A DNA stretch of 64,000 bases from Archivesica marissinica (lineage: Eukaryota; Mollusca; Bivalvia; Venerida; Vesicomyidae). Location: contig CM026393.1 of assembly GCA_014843695.1 (NCBI GenBank), positions 8,187,449 to 8,251,448 of the forward strand, read 5' to 3'. Below the pieces are notes generated by a model. That model saw nothing but the letters and a program-made list of their open reading frames with translations. It searched no databases and was not told the DNA's origin. Both the position numbers and the translations under genes were made by a program. Shown one piece after another: positions 21,141-33,100 of this stretch (positions are counted from its first letter, which is position 1; every line of letters begins with the position of its first letter).

Positions 21141-22105
21141 TTGCAGGTCGGTGGTTCTACCTTGTATACCACTATATAGGTCGGCGGTTCTACCTGGTAT
21201 ACCACTATATAGGTCGGCGGTTCTACCTGGTATACCACTATATATGTCGGCGGTTCTACCTGGTATACCACTATATAGGTCGGCGGTTCTACCTGGTATA
21301 CCACTATATAGGTCGGCGGTTCTACCTGGTATACCACTATATAGGTCGGCGGTTCTACCTGGTATACCACTATATAGGTCGGCGGTTCTACCTGGTATAC
21401 CACTATATAGGTCGGCGGTTCTACCTGGTATACCACTATATAGGTCGGCGGTTCTACCTGGTATACCACTATATAGGTCGGCGGTTCTACCTGGTATACC
21501 ACTATATAGGTCGGTGGTTCTACCTGGTATACCACTATATATGTCGGCGGTTCTACTGGTATACCACTATATAGGTCGGCGGTTCTACCTGGTATACCAC
21601 TATATAGGTCGGCGGTTCTACCTGGTATACCACTATATAGGTCGGCGGTTCTACCTGGTATACCACTATATAGGTCGGCGGTTCTACCTGGTATACCACT
21701 ATATAGGTCGGCGGTTCTACCTGGTATACCACTATATAGGTCGGCGGTTCTACCTGGTATACCACTATATAGGTCGGTGGTTCTACCTGGTATACCACTA
21801 TATAGGTCGGTGGTTCTACCTGGTATACCACTATATAGGTCGGCGGTTCTACCTGGTATACCACTATATAGGTCGGCGGTTCTACCTGGTATACCACTAT
21901 ATAGGTCGGCGGTTCTACCTGGTATACCACTATATAGGTCGGCGGTTCTACCTGGTATACCACTATATAGGTCGGTGGTTCTACCTGGTATACCACTATA
22001 TAGGTCGGTGGTTCTACCTTGTATACCACTATATAGGTAGGTGGTTCTACCTGGTATACCACTATATATGTCGGCGGTTCTACCTGGTATACCACTATAT
22101 ATGGT
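21141..22105 (+). repeat. 33-bp tandem array, left arm
   Basis: About 29 units of GGTCGGCGGTTCTACCTGGT plus ATACCACTATATA. The core TGGTATACCA is a perfect 10-bp palindrome. Variants are GGTCGGTGG and TATATGTCGG. The 33-bp period and lack of stops leave several frames open on both strands, an artefact. The right arm has about 12 units. Confidence 0.98.
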
Positions 22106-22185
22106 ATTAAATACCACATAGAATTATGATAATAGCTTCACCGATACTAGCTCTAGAGTAAGCTGCGACAATAAACAACACGAAC
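22106..22185. other. Short spacer between arrays
   Basis: Unique, identical in context to 51308-51382. No tail of the family 4 SINE is recognisable here. Confidence 0.5.
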
Positions 22186-22580
22186 AAACCTGAAGTACTG
22201 ACCCTCGTACTTTCTGAAATGGGGGTATACCCACAAACCTGAAGTCCTGACCCTCGTACTTTCTGAAATGGGGGTATACCCACAAACCTGAAGTACTGAC
22301 CCTCGTACTTTCTGAAATGGGGGTATACCCACAAACCTGAAGTCCTGACCCTCGTACTTTCTGAAATGGGGGTATACCCACAAACCTGAAGTCCTGACCC
22401 TCGTACTTTCTGAAATGGGGGTATACCCACAAACCTGAAGTACTGACCCTCGTACTTTCTGAAATGGGGGTATACCCACAAACCTGAAGTCCTGACCCTC
22501 GTACTTTCTGAAATGGGGGTATACCCACAAACCTGAAGTCCTGACCCTCGTACTTTCTGAAATGGGGGTATACCCACACA
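22186..22580 (+). repeat. 49-bp tandem array, left arm
   Basis: Eight units contain ACAAACCTGAAGTCCTGACC, CTCGTACTTTCTGAAATGGG and GGTATACCC. GGGTATACCC is a perfect palindrome. AAGTACTG and AAGTCCTG unit types occur in the same order in the right arm, which also has eight units. Confidence 0.97.
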
Positions 22581-22825
22581 TTAGTCTGTTCAGTGGAAAT
22601 ATGTTATCAGAATGTAAATATATCCACCGGCCTCTTCCTGCTTCTGTTGATTTGAAATTCCTGCGGATCCAAAATGAAATCATTTCTAGGGAAATATTTA
22701 ATACCCAAGTACACATCGATGATGAGTGCGTTCGTAGAACGTAAGCACTTCCGTATGCAGTGTTGCTCGTTGTTGTTCGTCAAAGCACACCATTGAAGTT
22801 TCAGTAATCTTCCAAACATCTGACA
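22581..22825. other. Spacer
   Basis: Unique sequence, matching 50673-50912. No gene is supported. Confidence 0.45.
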
Positions 22826-22980
22826 GCCAACCAATCGGTGCCAACCAATCGGACAGATAACCAATCGGACAGCCAACCAATCGGTGCCAACCAATCGGAC
22901 AGATAACCAATCGGACAGCCAACCAATCGGTGCCAACCAATCGGACAGATAACCAATCGGACAGCTAACCAATCGGACAG
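22826..22980 (+). repeat. 46-bp CCAAT-containing repeat, left arm
   Basis: Roughly three copies of a 46-bp period built from ACCAATCGGACAG and ACCAATCGGTGCC. Each period carries three CCAAT pentamers, giving a dense cluster. Whether it binds NF-Y-type factors is unknown. Confidence 0.85.
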
Positions 22981-23486
22981 TCTAACTTGAGATCGTCGTC
23001 AATATTGATAGGTGGGTGGGGTAAGGTAAACACATTGTTGTGTTACTTTATTTACCCTTCTGTGCTGAAACATGAAATGTGTTTGGTCAGTGCAATTTCT
23101 TACATCGGTGATGATGAGTTTAGTTTATTCACCCTCGTCACCGCAGATCATATGGGCGAGCAAAATGTACGGAGCACCGTCGATTATTAGATAAGTTAAT
23201 GTGTTGTCGATGTCTTGTGGAGTGTGTGGTTGGTCTTGGTCTAGTAGATGCTGTTAGATGTTTCTGTGAAGATTCTGTACCAAGACTATTATTTTCTAAG
23301 ATGATTGAATTATAGACGATATAGTTCCGTGTCGATTAAGTTCTAGGAAGTTTAGGTCTAGGATGTTACGTATGTGGTCTGATGCTAGTAGACGTCAGCT
23401 GGTCGTCGAGAAGTGGTATGGCTGCTATATACGACATAGTTTGGTCTCTTCAATGTGATTATGCGCTGTCTCTCGTAATCCTTTGT
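22981..23486. other. Spacer
   Basis: Unique-looking, shared with 50016-50527. A 67-codon frame at 22987 is identical in both arms because the DNA is duplicated and has no domain. Confidence 0.45.
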
Positions 23487-23573
23487 AGGGCCGCCCTCCC
23501 TTTACGGTTAGTCATCCCGCAGCAGCATATAAACGGATATGCCAGTTAGACATTTGGCCTTAATCCGCTCCAC
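23487..23573 (+). repeat. Dispersed repeat segment upstream of SINE family 2
   Basis: GCAGCAGCATATAAACGGAT and AGTTAGACATTTGG recur in slightly altered form at 44607-44695, marking an interspersed element that may be the 5' part of the SINE or a separate repeat. Confidence 0.6.
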
Positions 23574-23842
23574 AGACGGATCTGTATCCAGTGATTAACA
23601 CGTTGGCCTGGTAATCCAGGGATCGCAGGTTCGATCCACCGTCTGACCATAATAAAATTAACAATCTTTCAGATGTGACTTTAACCCGAGGTCTCGTGTC
23701 GGTGGTTTACGCCAAGCACGTAAAAGACTCTGGATTGGGTCTCTGCCTGTATCATTACACTATCCTCCAAAAGTCTAAAATGACTAATCTCTTCAGGAGG
23801 CGTCGCTCATATGAGCAACCGGTAGCGACGATAAATAAATAA
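23574..23842 (+). mobile_element. SINE family 2, left arm
   Basis: The tRNA-like head has CAGACGG and CCGTCTG as a perfect 7-bp acceptor-stem pair and the B box GCAGGTTCGATCC. Three bases are missing between the T loop and the acceptor, so it is not a usable tRNA. The tail is GGCGTCGCTCATATGAGCAA, then CCGGTAGCGACG and ATAAATAAATAA; GCTCATATGAGC is a perfect 12-bp palindrome. Its inverted partner is at 49661-49934; truncated tails flank the arrays at 10648 and 45645. Confidence 0.8.
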
Positions 23843-23871
23843 TCGTTCTTGAGTTTTATAGTAATTTAAAT

Positions 23872-24523
23872 TGCAAAATCAGAGACAAGTTATGCAGTAA
23901 GTGATGTTCTTTATTGCAAAATCAGAGACAAGTTATGCAGTAAGCTATGTTCCTTATTGCAAAATCAGAGACAAGTTATGCAGTAAGCTATGTTCTTTAT
24001 TGCAAAATCAGAGGCAAGTTATGCAGTAAGTGATGTTCTTTATTGCAAAAACAGAGACAAGTTATGCAGTAAGCTATGTTCTTTATTGCAAAATCAGAGG
24101 CAAGTTATGCAATAAGTGATGTTCTTTATTGCAAAATCAGAGACAAGTTATGTAGTAAGCTATGTTCTTTATTGCAATATAAGAGGCAAGTTATGCAATA
24201 AGTGATGTTCTTTATTGCAAAATCAGAGACAAGTTATGCAGTAAGCTATGTTCTTTATTGCAATATAAGAGACAAGTTATGCAGTAAGTGATGTTCCGTA
24301 TTGCAAAATCAGAGACAAGTTATGCAGTAAGTGATGTTCCGTATTGCAAAATCAGAGACAAGTTATGCAGTAAGTGATGTTCCGTATTGCAAAATCAGAG
24401 ACAAGTTATGCAGTAAGTGGTGTTCCGTATTGCAAAATCAGAGACAAGTTATGCAGTAAGTGATGTTCCGTATTGCAAAATCAGAGACAAATTATGCAGT
24501 AAGTGATGTTCTTTATTGCAAAC
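23872..24523 (+). repeat. 43-bp tandem array, left arm
   Basis: About 15 units of GCAAAATCAGAGACAAGTTA, TGCAGTAAGTGATGTTCTTT and ATT. Variants (GCAATATAAGAG, AAAAACAGAG, GTTCCGTATT) occur in the same order in the right arm. Confidence 0.97.
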
Positions 24524-24525
24524 TA

Positions 24526-25105
24526 TTGTTTCTGTCTAGGCTCCTGGTGAATGTGATCTTACGGTAATTAATAAACTGTCTAGGCTCCTGGTGAATGCGA
24601 TCTTACGGTAATTAATAAACTGTCTAGGCTCCTGGTGAATGTGATCTTACGGTAATTAATAAACTGTCTGCCTTCCTGGTGAATGCGATCTTACGGTAAT
24701 TAATAAACTGTCTAGGCTCCTGGTGAATGTGATCTTACGGTAATTAATAAACTGTCTAGGCTCCTGGTGAATGTGATCTTACGATAATTAATAAACTGTC
24801 TAGGCTCCTGGTGAATGTGATCTTACGGTAATTAATAAACTGTCTAGGCTCCTGGTGAATGCGATCTTACGGTAATTAATAAACTGTCTAGGCTCCTGGT
24901 GAATGTGATCTTACGGTAATTAATAAACTGTCTAGGCTCCTGGTGAATGTGATCTTACGGTAATTAATAAAATGTCTAGGCTCCTGGTGAATGTGATCTT
25001 ACGGTAATTAATAAACTGTCTAGGCTCCTGGTGAATGTGATCTTACGATAATTAATAAAATGTCTAGGCTCCTGGTGAATGTGATCTTACGGTAATTAAT
25101 AAACT
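24526..25105 (+). repeat. 44-bp tandem array, left arm
   Basis: Thirteen units of CTGTCTAGGCTCCTGGTGAA, TGTGATCTTACGGTAATTAA and TAAA. Unit 4 has CTGCCTTCCTGG, units 2, 4 and 8 have GCGATC, and units 6 and 12 have ACGATAATT. The right arm has thirteen units with the same variants in the same positions. Confidence 0.97.
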
Positions 25106-25650
25106 GCAGATATGGATTATCGAAAACAATATATATGATATAATCGTTCAATCTTTTCCTCTGTACGTTTTGCCCTACTTTGATTTACTTTCTATATTTT
25201 CCAAGAATTGCTCTATCTGTTTGCTACTGCTGCCTTTGTGAGATTAAGGAAGCGAGATTGCAACACGCCACTGACCTCGTGGAGAATATTGTAGAACAGA
25301 AGGGAGCTAGTGACCATAGGGACATAATCATTGTAAATTGATTAAAAGATTAATAACTGGGCGGAAGTATTAAATCTATAACAAAAATCAACACGGTTAT
25401 ATTAACAACTGGGGGAAATTGAACATAGAAATATCCGTGTGTGTAAATCTGTACAAATATTAAATTCGAGGCAGATATTTGGTTTAAACTGGACAATGGA
25501 TAATTGTATGTATACTAGAATAATGTGTATAAATGACGTGGATGTTACTGGTGGTCGCACATTGCATTCAGCGGATTGCGGAGAGAAACATACCAGATTA
25601 AGCACATGTAAGTACTCATGAATAATTTATAATAAGGACGTACTAGATCT
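25106..25650. other. Spacer
   Basis: Unique sequence, shared with 47850-48395. Small frames at 25439 (+) and 25402 (-) are duplicated unchanged but have no domain or repeat-free support as genes. Confidence 0.45.
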
Positions 25651-25921
25651 AAGATGTGGGGCCTCCGTGGCCGAGTGGTTAAGGTCGTTGACATCAAATC
25701 ACTTGCCCCTCACCGCTGTAGGTTTGAATCCCACTGTCGGTGTTGAATTATTTCAAATGGAGGCTATTCGGCCTGTTTGTGGTAGGTCGGTGGTTCTATC
25801 CGTGCCCGCATGTGCCTGAAATACTGTCCTGAAGGCACCCGGGGTCTCCCTCCGCCAATAATAGGTGGAGCGTCACTATATAACCGTAGCTGTTTGGTGC
25901 GATGCTAAGACCAAAGATGTG
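25651..25921 (+). mobile_element. SINE family 4, left arm, with short target-site duplication
   Basis: The body 25659-25913 is flanked by AAGATGTG on both sides. The head has A box GTGGCCGAGTGG and B box GTAGGTTTGAATCCC. The body includes GTAGGTCGGTGGTTCTATCC and CCGGGGTCTCCCTCCGCCAA, and the tail GGTGCGATGCTAAGACC is close to the end of common bivalve SINEs (from memory). Confidence 0.85.
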
Positions 25922-26080
25922 CTAGATATTGACACATTATCAAGAATTTAAGAACTACTAAAGCACCGTAACAATGCTGTTTTAATATATGAACTATTTA
26001 ACCAAGAAATAGAAACTTGAGTGTGAAATATTATGATTAATTAATGGAGCTCATAAACAATATACTTAGTAGACCATACA

Positions 26081-29000
26081 CTATTCCCCAGTTAGTAAAT
26101 GTATAGTAGACATACACTATTCCTCAGAGAGTAAATGTATAGTAGACATACACTATTCCTCAGAGAGTAAATGTATAGTACACATACACTAATCCTCAGA
26201 TAGTAAATGTATAGTAGACATACACTATTCCCCAGTTAGTAAATGTATAGTAGACATACACTATTCCCCAGATAGTAAATGTATAGTAGACATACACTAT
26301 TCCCCAGATAGTAAATGTATAGTAGACATACACTATTCCCCAGTTAGTAAATGTATAGTAGACATACACTATTCCCCAGATAATAAATGTATAGTAGACA
26401 TGCATTATTCCCAAGTTAGTAAATGTATAGTAGACATACACTATTCAACAGATAGTAAATGTACAGTAGACATACAATATTCCGTAGTTAGTAAATGTAT
26501 AGTAGACATACACTATTACCCAGATAGTAAATGTATAGTAGACATACACTATTCCTCAGTTAGTAAATGTACAGTAGACATACAATATTCCGTAGTTAGA
26601 AAATGTATTGTAGACATACACTATTCCCCAGTTAGTAAATGTATAGTAGACATACACTATTCCCCAGTTAGTAAATGTATAGTAGATATACACTATTCCC
26701 CAGTTAGTAAATGTATAGTAGACATACACTATTCCCCAGTTAGTAAATGTATAGTAGACATACACTATTCCCCAGTTAGTAAATGTATAGTAGACATACA
26801 CTATTCCCCAGATAGTAAATGTATAGTAGACATACACTATTCCCCAGATAGTAAATGTATAGCAGACATACACTATTCCCCAGTTAGTAAATGTATAGTA
26901 GACATACACTATTCCCCAGTTAGTAAATGTATAGTAGACATACACTATTCCCCAGTTAGTAAATGTATAGCAGACATACACTATTCCCCAGTTAGTAAAT
27001 GTATAGTAGACAAACTATTCCCCAGTTAGTAAATGTATAGTAGACATACACTATTCCCCAGTTATTACATGTATAGCAGACATACACTATTCCCCAGTTA
27101 GTAAATGTATAGTAGACAAACTATTCCCCAGTTAGTAAATGTATAGTAGACATACACTATTCCCCAGTTAGTAAATGTATAGCAGACATACACTATTCCC
27201 CAGATAGTAAATGTATAGTAGACATACACTATTCCCCAGTTAGTAAATGTATAGTAGACATACACTATTCCCCAGTTAGTAAATGTATAGTAGACAAACT
27301 ATTCCCCAGTTAGTAAATGTATAGTAGACATACACTATTCCCCAGTTAGTAAATGTATAGCAGACATACACTATTCCCCAGTTAGTAAATGTATAGTAGA
27401 CATACACTATTCCCCAGTTAGTAAATGTATAGTAGACATACACTATTCCCCAGTTAGTAAATGTATAGTAGACATACACTATTCCCCAGTTAGTAAATGT
27501 ATAGTAGACATACACTATTCCCCAGTTAGTAAATGTATAGTAGACATACACTATTCCCCAGTTAGTAAATGTATAGTAGACATACACTATTCCTCAGTTA
27601 GTAAATGTATAGTAGACATACACTATTCCCCAGTTAGTAAATGTATAGTAGACATACACTATTCGCCAGTTAGTAAATGTATAGTAGACATACACTATTC
27701 CCCAGTTAGTAAATGTATAGCAGACATACACTATTCCCCAGTTAGTAAATGTATAGTAGACATAAACTATTCCCCAGTTAGTAAATGTATAGTAGACATA
27801 CACTATTCCCCAGTTAGTAAATGTATAGTAGACAAACTATTCCCCAGTTAGTAAATGTATAGTAGACATACACTATTCCCCAGTTAGTAAATGTATAGTA
27901 GACATACACTATTCCCCAGTTAGTAAATGTATAGTAGACAAACTATTCCCCAGTTAGTAAATGTATAGTAGACATACACTATTCCCCAGTTAGTAAATGT
28001 ATAGCAGACATACACTATTCCCCAGTTAGTAAATGTATAGTAGACATACACTATTCCCCAGTTAGTAAATGTATAGCAGACATAAACTATTCCCCAGTTA
28101 GTAAATGTATAGTAGACATACACTATTCCTCAGTTAGTAAATGTATAGTAGACATACACTATTCCCCAGTTAGTAAATGTATAGTAGACATACACTATTC
28201 CTCAGTTAGTAAATGTATAGTAGACATACACTATTCCCCAGATAGTAAATGTATAGTAGACATACACTATTCCTCAGTTAGTAAATGTATAGTAGACATA
28301 CACTATTCCCCAGTTAGTAAATGTATAGTAGACATACACTATTCCCAAGTTAGTAAATGTATAGTAGACATACACTATTCCCCAGTTAGTAAATGTATAG
28401 TAGACATACACTATTCCTCAGTTAGTAAATGTATAGTAGACATACACTATTCCCCAGTTAGTACATGTATAGTAGACATACACTATTCCCCAGATAGTAA
28501 ATGTATAGTAGACATACACTATTCCCCAGATAGTACATGTATAGTAGACATACACTATTCCCCAGTTAGTACATGTATAGTAGACATACACTATTCCCCA
28601 GATAGTAAATGTATAGTAGACATACACTATTCCCCAGATAGTAAATGTATAGTAGACATACACTATTCCTCAGTTAGTAAATGTATAGTAGACATACACT
28701 ATTCCCCAGATAGTAAATGTATAGTAGACATACACTATTCCTCAGTTAGTAAATGTATAGTAGACATACACTATTCCCCAGATAGTAAATGTATAGTAGA
28801 CATACACTATTCCCCAGATAGTAAGTGTATAGTAGACATACACTATTCCCCAGTTAGTAAATGTATAGTAGACATACACTATTCCCCAGTTAGTAAATGT
28901 ATAGTAGACATACACTATTCCCCAGTTAGTAAATGTATAGTAGATATACACTATTCCCCAGTTAGTAAATGTATAGTAGACATACACTATTCCCCGGTTA

Positions 29001-29134
29001 GTAAATGTATAGTAGACATACACTATTCCTCAGAGAGTAAATATATAGTACACATACACTATTCCTCAGTTAGTAAATGTATAGTAGACATACACTATTC
29101 CCCAGATAGTAAATGTATAGTAGACATACACTAT
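26081..29134 (+). repeat. 36-bp tandem array, left arm, cut by gap
   Basis: About 85 units of AGTAGACATACACTATTCCC, CAGTTAGTAAATGTAT. Frequent variants are GATAG for GTTAG, CCTCAG for CCCCAG, and a shortened form with GACAAACTATTC. The contig ends inside the array. The right partner at 45744-47436 has about 47 units and a defined inner end. The minus-strand peptide YYTFTNWGIVYV is a period artefact. Confidence 0.98.
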
Positions 29135-30134
29135 NNNNNNNNNNNNNNNNNNNNNNNNNNNNNNNNNNNNNNNNNNNNNNNNNNNNNNNNNNNNNNNNNN
29201 NNNNNNNNNNNNNNNNNNNNNNNNNNNNNNNNNNNNNNNNNNNNNNNNNNNNNNNNNNNNNNNNNNNNNNNNNNNNNNNNNNNNNNNNNNNNNNNNNNNN
29301 NNNNNNNNNNNNNNNNNNNNNNNNNNNNNNNNNNNNNNNNNNNNNNNNNNNNNNNNNNNNNNNNNNNNNNNNNNNNNNNNNNNNNNNNNNNNNNNNNNNN
29401 NNNNNNNNNNNNNNNNNNNNNNNNNNNNNNNNNNNNNNNNNNNNNNNNNNNNNNNNNNNNNNNNNNNNNNNNNNNNNNNNNNNNNNNNNNNNNNNNNNNN
29501 NNNNNNNNNNNNNNNNNNNNNNNNNNNNNNNNNNNNNNNNNNNNNNNNNNNNNNNNNNNNNNNNNNNNNNNNNNNNNNNNNNNNNNNNNNNNNNNNNNNN
29601 NNNNNNNNNNNNNNNNNNNNNNNNNNNNNNNNNNNNNNNNNNNNNNNNNNNNNNNNNNNNNNNNNNNNNNNNNNNNNNNNNNNNNNNNNNNNNNNNNNNN
29701 NNNNNNNNNNNNNNNNNNNNNNNNNNNNNNNNNNNNNNNNNNNNNNNNNNNNNNNNNNNNNNNNNNNNNNNNNNNNNNNNNNNNNNNNNNNNNNNNNNNN
29801 NNNNNNNNNNNNNNNNNNNNNNNNNNNNNNNNNNNNNNNNNNNNNNNNNNNNNNNNNNNNNNNNNNNNNNNNNNNNNNNNNNNNNNNNNNNNNNNNNNNN
29901 NNNNNNNNNNNNNNNNNNNNNNNNNNNNNNNNNNNNNNNNNNNNNNNNNNNNNNNNNNNNNNNNNNNNNNNNNNNNNNNNNNNNNNNNNNNNNNNNNNNN
30001 NNNNNNNNNNNNNNNNNNNNNNNNNNNNNNNNNNNNNNNNNNNNNNNNNNNNNNNNNNNNNNNNNNNNNNNNNNNNNNNNNNNNNNNNNNNNNNNNNNNN
30101 NNNNNNNNNNNNNNNNNNNNNNNNNNNNNNNNNN
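29135..30134. other. Assembly gap, 1000 N
   Basis: A fixed-size gap between a 36-bp array and a 20-bp array. It separates the two inverted copies, so the palindrome centre is not covered by contiguous sequence. Confidence 1.
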
Positions 30135-33100
30135 TATTATCTATATTTGTACACTATTATCTATATGTGTACATTATTATCTATATGCGTACACTATTAT
30201 CTATATGCGTACACTATTATCTATATTTGTACACTATTATCTATATGTGTACACTATTATCTATATGTGTACACTATTACCTATATTTGTACACTATTAT
30301 CTATATGCGGACACTATTATCTATATTTGTACACTATTATCTATATTTGTACACTATTATCTATATTTGTACACTATTATCTATATTTGTACACTATTAT
30401 CTGTATGCGTAGACTATTATCTATATTTGTACACTATTATCTATATGTGTACACTATTATCTATATGCATACACTATTATCTATATTTGTACACTATTAT
30501 CTATCTGCGTACACTATTATCTATATGCATACACTATTATCTATATGCATACACTATTATCTATATTTGTACACTATTATCTATCTGCGTACACTATTAT
30601 CTATAGTTTTACACTATTATCTATCTGCATACACTATTATCTATATTTGTACACTATTATCTATATGCGGACACTATTATCTATATGCGTACACTATTAT
30701 CTATATGTGTACACTATTATCTATCTGCGTACACTATTATCTATTTGTGTACACTATTATCTATATGCATACACTAGTATCTATATTTGTACACCATTAT
30801 CTATATTTGTACACTATTATCTATCTGCGTACACTATTTTCTATATGCGTACACTATTATCTATATTTGTACACTATTATCTATATGCCTACACTATTAT
30901 CTATATGTGTACACTATTATCTATATTTGTACACTATTATCTATATTTGTACACTATTATCTATATGTGTACACTAGTATCTATATGTGTACACTATTAT
31001 CTATATGCGTCCACTATTATCTATATTTGTACACTATTATCTTTATTTGAACACTATTATCTACATTTGTACACTATTACCTATATGCGTACACTATTAT
31101 TTATCTGCGTACATTATTATCTATATTTGTACACTATTATCTATATTCCTACACTATTATCTATATGCGGACACTATTATCTATATTTGTACACTATTAT
31201 CTATATTTGTACACTATTATCTTTATTTGTACACTATTATCTACATGTGTACACTATTATCTATCTGCGGACACTATTATCTATATGTGTACACTATTAT
31301 CTATATGTGTACACTATTATCTTTAATTGTACACTATTATCTACATTTGTACACTATTATCTATATGCGGACACTAATATCTATCTGCGTACACTATTAT
31401 CTATATGTGTACACTATTATCTATCTGCGTACACTATTATCTATATGCATACACTATTATCTATATGTGTACACTATTATCTATCTGCGTACACTATTAT
31501 CTATATGTGTACACTATTATCTTTAATTGTACACTGTTATCTATATGTGTACACTATTATCTATATACAGACACTATAATCTATCTGCGTACACTATTAT
31601 CTATATGTGTACACTATTATCTATATGTGTACACTATTATCTATATGTGTACACTATTATCAATATGTGTACACTATTATCTATATGTGTACACTATTAT
31701 CTATCTGCGTATACTATTATCTATATGTGTACACTAGTATCCATATTTGTACACTATTATCTATATGTGTACACTATTATCTATATGCATACACTATTAT
31801 CCATATTTGTACACTATTATCTATATGTGTACACTATTATATATCTGCGTACACTATTATCTATATGCATACACTATTATCTATATGCATACACTATTAT
31901 CTATATGTGTACACTATTATATATCTGCGTACACTATTATCTATATGCATACACTATTATCTATATGTGTACACTATTATATATCTGCGTACACTATTAT
32001 CTATATGCATACACTATTATCTATATGCATACACTATTATCTATATGTGTACACTATTATATATCTGCGTACACTATTATCTATATGCATACACTATTAT
32101 CTATATGTGTACACTATTATATATCTGCGTACACTATTATCTATATGCATACACTATTATCTATATGCATACACTATTATCTATATGTGTACACTATTAT
32201 ATATCTGCGTACACTATTATCTATATGCGTACACTATTATCTATATGTGTACACTATTATCTATATGCGTACACTATTATCTATATGCATACACTATTAT
32301 CTATATGCGTACACTATTATCTATATGTGTACACTATTATCTATATTTGTACTATTATCTATACATACACTACTATCTATCTGCATACACTATTATCTAT
32401 ATTTGTACACTATTATCTATATTTGTACACTATTATCTATCTGCGTACACTATATCTATATGCGGACACTATTTTCTATATGCGTACACTATTATCTATA
32501 TTTGTACACTATTATCTATATGTGTACATTATTATCTATATGCGTACACTATTATCTATATGCGTACACTATTATCTATATTTGTACACTATTATCTATA
32601 TTTGTACACTATTATCTATATGTGTACACTATTACCTATATTTGTACACTATTATCTATATGCGGACACTATTATCTATATTTGTACACTATTATCTATA
32701 TTTGTACACTATTATCTATATTTGTACACTATTACCTATATTTGTACACTATTATCTATATGCGGACACTATTATCTATATTTGTACACTATTATCTATA
32801 TGTGTACACTATTATCTATATGCATACACTATTATCTATATTTGTACACTATTATCTATCTGCGTACACTATTATCTATATGCATACACTATTATCTATA
32901 TGCATACACTATTATCTATATGTACACTATTATCTATCTGCGTACACTATTATCTATATTTGTACACTATTATCTATCTGCATACACTATTATCTATATT
33001 TGTACACTATTATCTATATGCGGACACTATTATCTATATGCGTACACTATTATCTATATGTGTACACTATTATCTATCTGCGTACACTATTATCTATTTG

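Noticed and set aside
21103..22119. Long overlapping ORFs on both strands of the 33-bp array
   Set aside because: A 33-bp period without stops keeps several frames open at once; the peptides (VEPPTYIVVYQ, RSAVLPGIPLY) are translations of the repeat.
22987..23190. 67-codon ORF identical in both arms (also at 50317-50520)
   Set aside because: Identity reflects duplication of the whole DNA segment; there is no domain, no codon-like pattern of change and no recognised start context.
25659..25745. tRNA gene (Ser/Leu-like A and B boxes)
   Set aside because: The stems do not fold into a complete cloverleaf and the sequence continues into a SINE body with a target-site duplication; the same holds at 10346, 18385, 21027, 23574, 47588, 49661, 57109 and 57985.
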